Assembly: GCA_014338005.1 (NCBI GenBank)
Contig: QUBZ01000022.1
Coordinates: forward strand, 1 to 49,282
Reading direction: 5' to 3'
From: Chloroflexota bacterium
Lineage (GTDB): Bacteria; Chloroflexota; Anaerolineae; Aggregatilineales; Phototrophicaceae
DNA: 49,282 nucleotides
In this document: positions 43,583 to 49,282 of the stretch, piece by piece
Numbering within the stretch: position 1 is the first letter of the stretch
How the letters are laid out: each line of letters begins with the position of its first letter
Translations under genes and position numbers: made by a program
Notes under the pieces: generated by a model
Seen by the model: the letters and a program-made list of their open reading frames with translations, nothing else
The model's database searches: none
Told to the model about the DNA's origin: nothing

Positions 43583-44691
43583 GCCAGAATTGTCTCCATG
43601 TCCGGGGTAATCGCCTCGCCGGTTTCCGGGTCTATCCAGCGAATTTTAGAGATCGGAAACCGCAGCCAGACCTGACCGCCAACTTCGGCGGGGAAGTCAG
43701 GATGTGTCGAAATTTTAATCATATTGTCTTCAACGTAGGTGGTCAGCAGGTTTTGCGAACCCAGCGGCTCGACCACCTCGACCTTGACCGGCAGCGTATC
43801 GTCCGCCGGGCGGTCGAGCGTTTCCATGTTTTCGGCGCGGATGCCGATGTAGACATGGCGGCCTTCGTAGCTGTCTAAAGCCGCCCGCATTTCCTCCGGC
43901 GGCGCGATCAGCAGCGTGCCGATTTTGACCTTCACCGCGCCATCCTCGCGCCGCACTTGGCCGCGCAGGAAGTTCATGGGCGGGTTGCCGATAAAACTGC
44001 CGACGAACTGGTTGGCGGGCAGATCGTAAACCCGCGTGGGCGAATCGACCTGGAGGATTTTGCCGTTTCGCATCACGGCGATGCGGTCGCCCATGCTTAG
44101 GGCTTCGATCTGGTCGTGGGTGACGTAGACGGTGGTTGCGCCCAGGCGAGCCAGCAGCGCCTTCAGCTCCGCCCGCATTTCCAGGCGCAGCAGCGCGTCC
44201 AGGTTGCTCAACGGCTCATCCATCAGCAGCACTTTGGCATCATAAGCGATGGCGCGGGCGACGGCCACGCGCTGGCGCTGACCGCCGCTCATCGCGCCGG
44301 GAAACCGCTCCAGCATAGTTTCGATGTGCAGCAGTTTGGCAGCATGTTCCACGCGCTCCCGAATGGTTTCTTTGGGCAGCTTACGCATCTTCAAACCGAA
44401 GGCGATGTTGTCGAACACCGTCATATGCGGGAAGATGGCGTAATTCTGAAACACCATCGAAATCTGGCGTTCTTTGGGGGGCAGATAGGTCACGTCCTTG
44501 CCGCCGATGAGGACGCGCCCGGAGTCCACCATGCCCAACCCGGCGACGGCCCGCAGCAGCGTGGTTTTGCCGCAGCCGCTTGGCCCCAGCAGCACGACAA
44601 ATTCCTGGTCATGGATGGTCAAACTCACATCGTCAATGGCGACAAACTTGCCAAAACGCTTGACTGCGTTTTCAATTACAATTTCTGCCAT
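43579..44691 (-). CDS. Carbohydrate ABC transporter ATPase (UgpC/MsmK type)
   Basis: A 370-residue ATPase. It carries Walker A LGPSGCGKTT, the Q loop VFQNYAIFPHM, the signature MSGGQRQRVAVARA, Walker B VLLMDEPLSNLDA, the H-loop YVTHDQ, and a C-terminal TOBE region (about 240-370) for regulation, as in MalK, UgpC and MsmK. It energises the two permeases encoded just upstream. Its end overlaps the glycosidase start by four bases. Confidence 0.94.
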   Translation of the reverse strand: MAEIVIENAVKRFGKFVAIDDVSLTIHDQEFVVLLGPSGCGKTTLLRAVAGLGMVDSGRVLIGGKDVTYLPPKERQISMVFQNYAIFPHMTVFDNIAFGLKMRKLPKETIRERVEHAAKLLHIETMLERFPGAMSGGQRQRVAVARAIAYDAKVLLMDEPLSNLDALLRLEMRAELKALLARLGATTVYVTHDQIEALSMGDRIAVMRNGKILQVDSPTRVYDLPANQFVGSFIGNPPMNFLRGQVRREDGAVKVKIGTLLIAPPEEMRAALDSYEGRHVYIGIRAENMETLDRPADDTLPVKVEVVEPLGSQNLLTTYVEDNMIKISTHPDFPAEVGGQVWLRFPISKIRWIDPETGEAITPDMETILA

Positions 44692-44708
44692 AGCTCAATC
44701 CAGTCTCC

Positions 44709-45605
44709 CTATTTGGTGATCTGCCCCCACATATTGAACAGATAGCGGCGGATGAAAAAGATGAAAATGAGGGATGGCACCAGCATAAAAAAGCCGCCCG
44801 CGAACTTGAACGGGTCGCCAGATTTGTCCAGGGTATAGAGGATTTGCGCCGGCAGCGTGCGGTTGGTGATGGTGAGCAGAATGGCGGCGAACACCTCGTT
44901 CCAGGATAGGACGAAGGTGAGAATGGCCGCCGCCGCGATGCCGGGAACGGCCAGCGGCAGCACCACCCGCCAGAAGGCCTGCATCCTGGTGCAGCCGAAA
45001 ATCTGGGCAGCTTCTTCAAATTCGCGCGGGACGCTGGTAAAAACGCTGGCGACCACTAGAATCGTGGTGGGCAGCGTCAGGGCGGCGTGCATCATCGCCA
45101 GGCTGTGAACTTTGTCGAACATGCCCAGGCGGATGAAAACGACCGCCAGCGGCACGGCCAGCACAACAATCGGGAAGGCGCGCACCGACAGGATGCCGAG
45201 CCGGATGGCGTCGCGCCCCGGAAAGAGATAACGGGCAATCGCGTAACCGGCGGGGATAGCCAGCGCCGTCGAAATCACCAGCGCCAGCAGGGCGACGACC
45301 AGACTGTTGAGCGTGGAGTTTAAGATGCCCTGCGTGTTCAGGAAAAAGTCGAGCGTCTGGGTCGAAAACGGAATGGGGAAAAAGTGTTTGGGGAACGCCC
45401 GAACATCTGTTGGTGTGCTGAAGGCCATCGTCGTAATCAACCAGATGGGCAGCAAAATCCAGATGGCGAGGATGATCGCCAGCGCATAAGTGCCGCCCCG
45501 CCGCAGGTTGTGGCCCAATTTGGCGCGGCTGCGCTGGGCATCCAGCGCAGCGGTTTGCGCCGGGGTCATCAGTGGTTTGGATTGTTCATAGGTTCTGCCG
45601 GTCAT
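44709..45605 (-). CDS. Carbohydrate ABC transporter permease, MalG type
   Basis: A 298-residue membrane protein with six predicted helices after a basic cytoplasmic N-terminus. The ATPase-contacting EAA loop is EEAAQIFGCTRMQAFWRVVLPLAVPGI. The periplasmic loop after the first helix is short, as in MalG-like permeases. It overlaps the MalF-type permease gene by four bases and lies 17 bases before the ATPase gene. Confidence 0.93.
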   Translation of the reverse strand: MTGRTYEQSKPLMTPAQTAALDAQRSRAKLGHNLRRGGTYALAIILAIWILLPIWLITTMAFSTPTDVRAFPKHFFPIPFSTQTLDFFLNTQGILNSTLNSLVVALLALVISTALAIPAGYAIARYLFPGRDAIRLGILSVRAFPIVVLAVPLAVVFIRLGMFDKVHSLAMMHAALTLPTTILVVASVFTSVPREFEEAAQIFGCTRMQAFWRVVLPLAVPGIAAAAILTFVLSWNEVFAAILLTITNRTLPAQILYTLDKSGDPFKFAGGFFMLVPSLIFIFFIRRYLFNMWGQITK

Positions 45606-46747
45606 AACGCCTTCTCCGCTTCCTCCTGAGACCGCACAGCACGCAGGTAAAACATCGAAATCCCCAATGACAGCAGCATGATGAAACCGGCATAGGAGGC
45701 CGCCACGTTCGGGTTATTAAAACGCGCCGGGTCGTACCAGCGATAGGTTTCGTTCGCCAGCACGGTTATCACGTTGCCACCGGTGAGCGCCACGACGACG
45801 GCGAAAACCTGGAAGGCCAAGATGGTGCGTAAAATCAGCGCCACCTGCAAGCTGGGTTTGAGCATGGGCAGGATGATATAGCGCAGCCGCTGCCACAGGT
45901 TCGCGCCGAACACCTCGCCGGCTTCGATCACATCCCGCGAGATGGCCTGCAAGCCAGAGACGACGATCACCATCACAATCGAGGTGGCGCGCCAGACTTC
46001 CGCCAGCACAATAGCCGCGATCATCCAGCCCTGGTTGCCGGCCTGGATGAAGATAAACGGCTGGTCGAGCAGGCCGGTAGAAACCAGAAAGGAGTTTAAA
46101 AAGCCGCGCTGGGTGAAAATGGAATACCACAGGATGCCGGAAGCGAGATCGGAAATGCCCAGCGGCAGCGTAAAAATGTACAAAAAAATGGTGCTGCCGC
46201 GTATCTGGCTTTGCAGCACCAGCGCCATGACGATCGCCAGGACAAATTGCAGCGGCAGGATGAGCGCGATCAGCAGAATAGTCGTACCCAGGGCGCTGCC
46301 GAAGCGGAAATCCGTGACCATACGCCGCAGAAAATCCAGCGTCCATTCCTGTGTGGTTTCCCCGCTCACCACCCGCGCGGTGGTTGATTCGGTGCGCGAC
46401 TCGATAAAAACATTGCTCTGGCTCACCCATCCCTGAACGGTGCTGCCGGCGGCGTCTTCGGCTTCCACCTGGAACCAGTAGATGGGGCGCGTGCGCCCGT
46501 TGGGCAGAACTTCTTCTGTCCGCAGCCGGTCAAGTATCCGGACTTCGGTCTGCATCTCCAGCGTGCCAACCGGCGCGGCTTCCGGGGCCGGCTCAGCGCG
46601 CAGGTGCAAAAACTGGCCTTCGCGGCGCAGCGCCAACTGTAGGGATTGAACCATCGGGTAGGCAAAAAACAGCACCAGATAAATCATTGAGGGGAGGAGT
46701 AATAAATAAGGGGTTACGGGAAATTTTTTCAAAACCGCACTCCTCAT
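45602..46747 (-). CDS. Carbohydrate ABC transporter permease, MalF type, with inserted SH3b domain
   Basis: A 381-residue permease. After the first helix (TPYLLLLPSMIYLVLFFAYP) an extracytoplasmic insert of about 100 residues includes FLHLRAEPAPEAAPVGTLEM and VRIL, then YWFQVEAED and GWVSQSNVF, the pattern of a bacterial SH3 (SH3b) domain. The remaining five helices follow with the EAA-type loop DVIEAGEVFGANLWQRLRYIILPMLKPS. The frame starts at ATG 46747, but a TTG at 46732 has a better ribosome-binding site (GAGGAG at 46740-46745) and may be the true start. Preceded by a terminator-like hairpin after the binding-protein gene. Confidence 0.9.
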   Translation of the reverse strand: MRSAVLKKFPVTPYLLLLPSMIYLVLFFAYPMVQSLQLALRREGQFLHLRAEPAPEAAPVGTLEMQTEVRILDRLRTEEVLPNGRTRPIYWFQVEAEDAAGSTVQGWVSQSNVFIESRTESTTARVVSGETTQEWTLDFLRRMVTDFRFGSALGTTILLIALILPLQFVLAIVMALVLQSQIRGSTIFLYIFTLPLGISDLASGILWYSIFTQRGFLNSFLVSTGLLDQPFIFIQAGNQGWMIAAIVLAEVWRATSIVMVIVVSGLQAISRDVIEAGEVFGANLWQRLRYIILPMLKPSLQVALILRTILAFQVFAVVVALTGGNVITVLANETYRWYDPARFNNPNVAASYAGFIMLLSLGISMFYLRAVRSQEEAEKAL

Positions 46748-46783
46748 TAAAAGGGGGAGACAGGCCGCAGCGGCCTATCTCCC
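46747..46783 (-). terminator. Terminator-like hairpin between the binding protein and permease genes
   Basis: GGGAGA (46755-46760) pairs with TCTCCC (46778-46783) and AGGCCG (46762-46767) with CGGCCT (46771-46776), a stem of about 12 bp with one mismatch and a 3-base loop. On the minus strand it runs into CCTTTTAATG. It probably ends most transcripts after the binding protein, leaving less mRNA for the permeases and enzymes. Confidence 0.65.
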
Positions 46784-46808
46784 GGTCTTTCATTCACTTA
46801 CTCAGAGG

Positions 46809-48098
46809 TTATTCGACCTGGCAAGCGCCTTCGCTGGGCGCATCCGGGGGCCAGCAGGCCGCGCCGGTTTCGTCCAGCAGGGTTTGCAGGATCGCCGCTT
46901 CTTCATTGAGGACGGTCTGGATGTCTTCACCCTTATTCACTACGCGGTCGAAGGCGTTGCGGAAGATTTCGTTAATCTCGCCGCCGCGCGCGCCCAGGCC
47001 GACCGGCAGCAGCGCCGGGATGGCATCGGGCGAATTCGCCAGCGCCTCCACCGCGCCCAACTGGATGGCGACGCCTTCCGGCAGGTTGCTGGTGTCCACG
47101 CCGCTGACGACCGGATAGAAGCCCAGATCGCGCAGGACAGCGCCCTGAGTTTCGGGGCTGAGCATAAAGCGGATCAGCGCCTCAGCGCCTTCAGGATCAG
47201 GCGAGGTGAACGGAATACCCAGGCCGACCACCACCGGCATAAAACCGCGTCCTGCCGGGCCAGCCGGGGTGGGGAAGGCGATGAAGTCCTGAGGACGTTC
47301 GTCGAAAGCCGGTTTGAGGCGCGCTACATGGTCGAAAGCCACCATCACTTCGCCGGACAGCAGCGGGCCGTTCATAAAGTCATAGTTGATGGATTCCGGG
47401 TTGACGTAAGGCCACAGGTCATCGCGCAGGAAGCGCATCATTTCGACAGCGGCTTCGCTCTTAAACTTGGTGACCATGCCGCCGGTGAAGGATGGGAAGG
47501 CATACCCTTCCAGGAAACGATGGAACAGGCCCTTAACCGGGAAGCCCAACTGCGGCTCGCCGGTGGCTTCCTGCATAGCTTTGCCCCACTCGGCAAGCTG
47601 CGCCCAGGTCAGCGCGTTGATGTCCGCGCCTTCCGGCAGGTATTGCAGCGCGTCCTTGTGGGCGGCCATCGTATAGGTGGCCTGCATCCAGGGGATGTAA
47701 TATTGGTAGTCTTCGGTTCCCATCCTGCCAAGCTGGACAAAAGCATCGTTAACATCCATGCTTTCTTCGATGCTCGCCAGCAGGTCGGTCAGATCAAACA
47801 TCAGGTCTTCATTAACCAGCGTGGGGAACGTGCCGTGCAGCGCGCCGATCACATCCACCGTGCCTGCGCCCGTCTGCGCTTCAGCCTTCAGCAGATCAAT
47901 CATCGCCGCTTCTTCCGAACCGACAAACTCGACGGCGCCGCCTTCAAAAGCGGACAGGATGGCGCGGGCTTTTTCGGCTTCCTCGACCACGTTGAACTGA
48001 GTGGAAAGGAAGGTGATCGTGCCGTCCTGGGCGAAAACCGTTCCGGCGATGAGCAGCACCGCCACGAACGCCAGCAGGAGAAAATGGCCTCTCTTCAT
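46809..48098 (-). CDS. Extracellular sugar-binding protein of the ABC transporter
   Basis: A 429-residue solute-binding protein. A clear signal peptide (MKRGHFLLLAFVAVLLIAG, cleavage after TVFA) has no lipobox Cys, so it is exported but not lipid-anchored. The mature protein has the family-1 layout with a hinge and PVVVGLGIPFTSPDPEGAEALIRFMLSPETQ near the C-terminus. Two C-terminal cysteines (in ACWPPDAPSEGACQVE) could form a disulfide. The frame extends to 48149, but ATG 48098 with AAAGGATG upstream starts the signal peptide. It lies first in the operon, 50 bp after the LacI gene. Confidence 0.9.
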   Translation of the reverse strand: MKRGHFLLLAFVAVLLIAGTVFAQDGTITFLSTQFNVVEEAEKARAILSAFEGGAVEFVGSEEAAMIDLLKAEAQTGAGTVDVIGALHGTFPTLVNEDLMFDLTDLLASIEESMDVNDAFVQLGRMGTEDYQYYIPWMQATYTMAAHKDALQYLPEGADINALTWAQLAEWGKAMQEATGEPQLGFPVKGLFHRFLEGYAFPSFTGGMVTKFKSEAAVEMMRFLRDDLWPYVNPESINYDFMNGPLLSGEVMVAFDHVARLKPAFDERPQDFIAFPTPAGPAGRGFMPVVVGLGIPFTSPDPEGAEALIRFMLSPETQGAVLRDLGFYPVVSGVDTSNLPEGVAIQLGAVEALANSPDAIPALLPVGLGARGGEINEIFRNAFDRVVNKGEDIQTVLNEEAAILQTLLDETGAACWPPDAPSEGACQVE

Positions 48099-48148
48099 AA
48101 AACATACATCCTTTCTGAAACAAACTCGAACATTAAACGGGACATCCA

Positions 48149-49165
48149 TTAAAAACCGCTGGACTCACGCACGATCAGTTTGCTGGGCAGCAGCAGGTGC
48201 GTGTCCTCCGGCGGATTCCCTGCGATGATCTTTATCAGCATCTGAACCAGACGCTGACCGATCTCATGAAGCGGCTGGTGGATGGTGGTTAGCGGCGGTT
48301 GGGCATATTCGGCGGCGGGGATGTCATCATAGCCCGCGATGGCAAATGTTCGCCCTACCTGATGCCCGCGTTCCTGAACGGCCTTCATCGCGCCGAGCGC
48401 CATCAGGTCGTTGCAGGCGACGATGGCGGTTAATTCGGCCTGATGCTCCAGCAGCCGGCGCGCGCCCTGGTAGCCGCCCGACCGGAGCAGATCGCCGTTG
48501 ACGACATATTCCGGTCGGTAGGGAATCCCGGCCTGGGCGAGCGCCTGTTGGTAGCCGGCCAGTCGGTATTGGGTGAAGGCGATGTCCGGCGGGGGCAGAA
48601 TGAGGCCAACGTGACGATGACCGCGCTCGATGATGTGCTGCGTGACGACCTGAATGGCGGCCTGACCATCCACGTCAATATATGGAAAATCCGAGTCTTC
48701 CCCAGGCGCGCCGCGCCCAAAAACCACAAATGGGTGGTTTCGACTTTTTAAGTAGCTGATGCGCGGGTCGTTGTAGCGGGTTCGTGCCAGGATCATGCCG
48801 TCAACCCGGTTGCCGCCCGCAATACGACGGTAGGCTTCCATCTCCTCCTCGCCCGGTTTCTGGGCGCTCACCAGCAGATCGTAATTTTCCTGAGAAGCGG
48901 CATCGCCGATGCCCAATATAAGCTGGGCGAAAAATTCGTTGGAAAAACCGTTATCACGTGCCGGGATGATGAGGCCGATTGTCTGCGTGCGCTGGCTGCG
49001 GAGCTGTCTGGCAAGGAGATTGGGCTGATAACCGAGCGCGTTAGCGATCTCGATGATATGCTGGCGTGTTTGGGCGTTCACATCACTGTAGCCGGCCAGC
49101 GCCCTGGAGACGGTGGTGATGGAATAACCACTTTGTTGTGCAATATCTTTTAAAGTCACTTTCAC
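48149..49165 (-). CDS. LacI-family transcriptional regulator
   Basis: A 338-residue LacI/GalR regulator. The N-terminal helix-turn-helix is VTLKDIAQQSGYSITTVSRALAG with the hinge NLLARQLRSQRTQTIGLIIP, followed by a periplasmic-binding-protein-like sensor (VDGMILARTRYNDPR; VGLILPPPDIAFTQYRLAGYQ; AGYDDIPAAEYAQPPLTTIHQP). The frame is open to the window edge, but homology begins at GTG 49165 (or GTG 49159). It lies just upstream of and on the same strand as the sugar transporter, so it probably represses that operon in response to the transported sugar. Confidence 0.92.
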   Translation of the reverse strand: MKVTLKDIAQQSGYSITTVSRALAGYSDVNAQTRQHIIEIANALGYQPNLLARQLRSQRTQTIGLIIPARDNGFSNEFFAQLILGIGDAASQENYDLLVSAQKPGEEEMEAYRRIAGGNRVDGMILARTRYNDPRISYLKSRNHPFVVFGRGAPGEDSDFPYIDVDGQAAIQVVTQHIIERGHRHVGLILPPPDIAFTQYRLAGYQQALAQAGIPYRPEYVVNGDLLRSGGYQGARRLLEHQAELTAIVACNDLMALGAMKAVQERGHQVGRTFAIAGYDDIPAAEYAQPPLTTIHQPLHEIGQRLVQMLIKIIAGNPPEDTHLLLPSKLIVRESSGF

Positions 49166-49204
49166 CGAAGCACTTGTAATAATATGAAATAGGCGAGACT
49201 TAAT

Positions 49205-49249
49205 CTGACACTTCGGGTAAAGTAGTGAGTAGACGAAGAGGAGTGTCAG
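49205..49249 (+). promoter_or_regulatory. Inverted repeat enclosing the ribosome-binding site of the next gene
   Basis: CTGACACT (49205-49212) and AGTGTCAG (49242-49249) are perfect 8-bp inverted arms. CTTCG (49211-49215) and CGAAG (49234-49238) can extend the pairing. The 3' arm ends one base before ATG 49251 and the GAGGAG ribosome-binding site (49238-49243) is within the structure. Confidence 0.5.
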
Positions 49250-49250
49250 C

Positions 49251-49282
49251 ATGACGAACGAAGAAAAGATCATTGCCACCAA
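49251..49282 (+). CDS. Start of an unidentified gene, cut by the right window edge
   Basis: ATG 49251 follows AGAGGAG at a good distance and opens MTNEEKIIAT before the window ends. Too little is visible to name a family. It is divergent from the LacI gene and could belong to the same regulon. Confidence 0.45.
   Translation, partial: MTNEEKIIAT

Noticed and set aside
46884..48152. 422-codon open frame on the plus strand opposite the sugar-binding protein
   Set aside because: No domain is recognisable and the opposite strand has a clear signal peptide and binding-protein fold.

Overview
The window looks like chromosomal DNA from a GC-rich (roughly 58-60% by eye) bacterium, most probably a member of the Chloroflexota (Anaerolineae-like). 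This is inferred from the gene styles: a MurF-alanine racemase fusion, very large multi-GAF and multi-PAS/GAF histidine kinases, MeaB beside a free-standing B12-binding mutase subunit, split glycine decarboxylase, and a secreted solute-binding protein without a lipobox. No rRNA or tRNA gene is visible, so the placement is not proven.

Layout. 1-320: the edge of an IS3-type insertion sequence plus a broken IS3 transposase end lying directly against prs. 283-2793 (minus): prs, meaB and a cobalamin-binding mutase subunit. 2987-7626: a 1412-residue membrane histidine kinase and, convergently, trxA, separated by a perfect hairpin. 7745-13721 (plus): the chaperone block hrcA-grpE-dnaK-dnaJ-prmA. 13858-15060: a SRPBCC-PDZ-DinB fusion behind a near-consensus promoter and a palindrome. 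15120-18164: a thiolase and, divergently, a URO-D-fold protein plus FmdE-family pair. 18268-21811 (minus): glycine cleavage genes gcvH-gcvPA-gcvPB under a singlet glycine riboswitch, with gcvT absent. 21822-28316: a small hypothetical gene, the MurF-Alr fusion, tgt, an orphan PstS-like lipoprotein, a tail-anchored small protein and a PIG-L deacetylase.

28393-31103 (plus) is a compact arsenic operon: promoter, ArsR-type operator, arsC, an ArsR-ArsC fusion, a metallophosphoesterase and an aquaporin. No arsenite pump is present, so arsenite probably leaves by channel. 31100-35837 holds a LarA-family nickel-pincer racemase/epimerase homologue with a mannonate/fructuronate-type SDR (minus), and divergently a CbiM(N)-CbiQ-CbiO metal transporter. 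The pairing suggests the metal is nickel and the substrate a sugar acid or hydroxyacid.

35841-39925 (minus): a PAS/GAF histidine kinase followed by a receiver-kinase hybrid. 40131-49165 (minus): a carbohydrate utilisation locus with a LacI regulator, solute-binding protein, terminator-like hairpin, two permeases (one with an inserted SH3b domain), an ATPase, a six-hairpin glycosidase and a GH13_18 phosphorylase. A further gene starts on the plus strand at 49251 and runs off the right edge; a hairpin covers its ribosome-binding site.

The strongest candidates for a little-described system are the pump-less arsenic operon with its cysteine-free ArsR domain, the LarA/SDR/nickel-transporter locus, the SRPBCC-PDZ-DinB fusion and the permease with an SH3b insertion.
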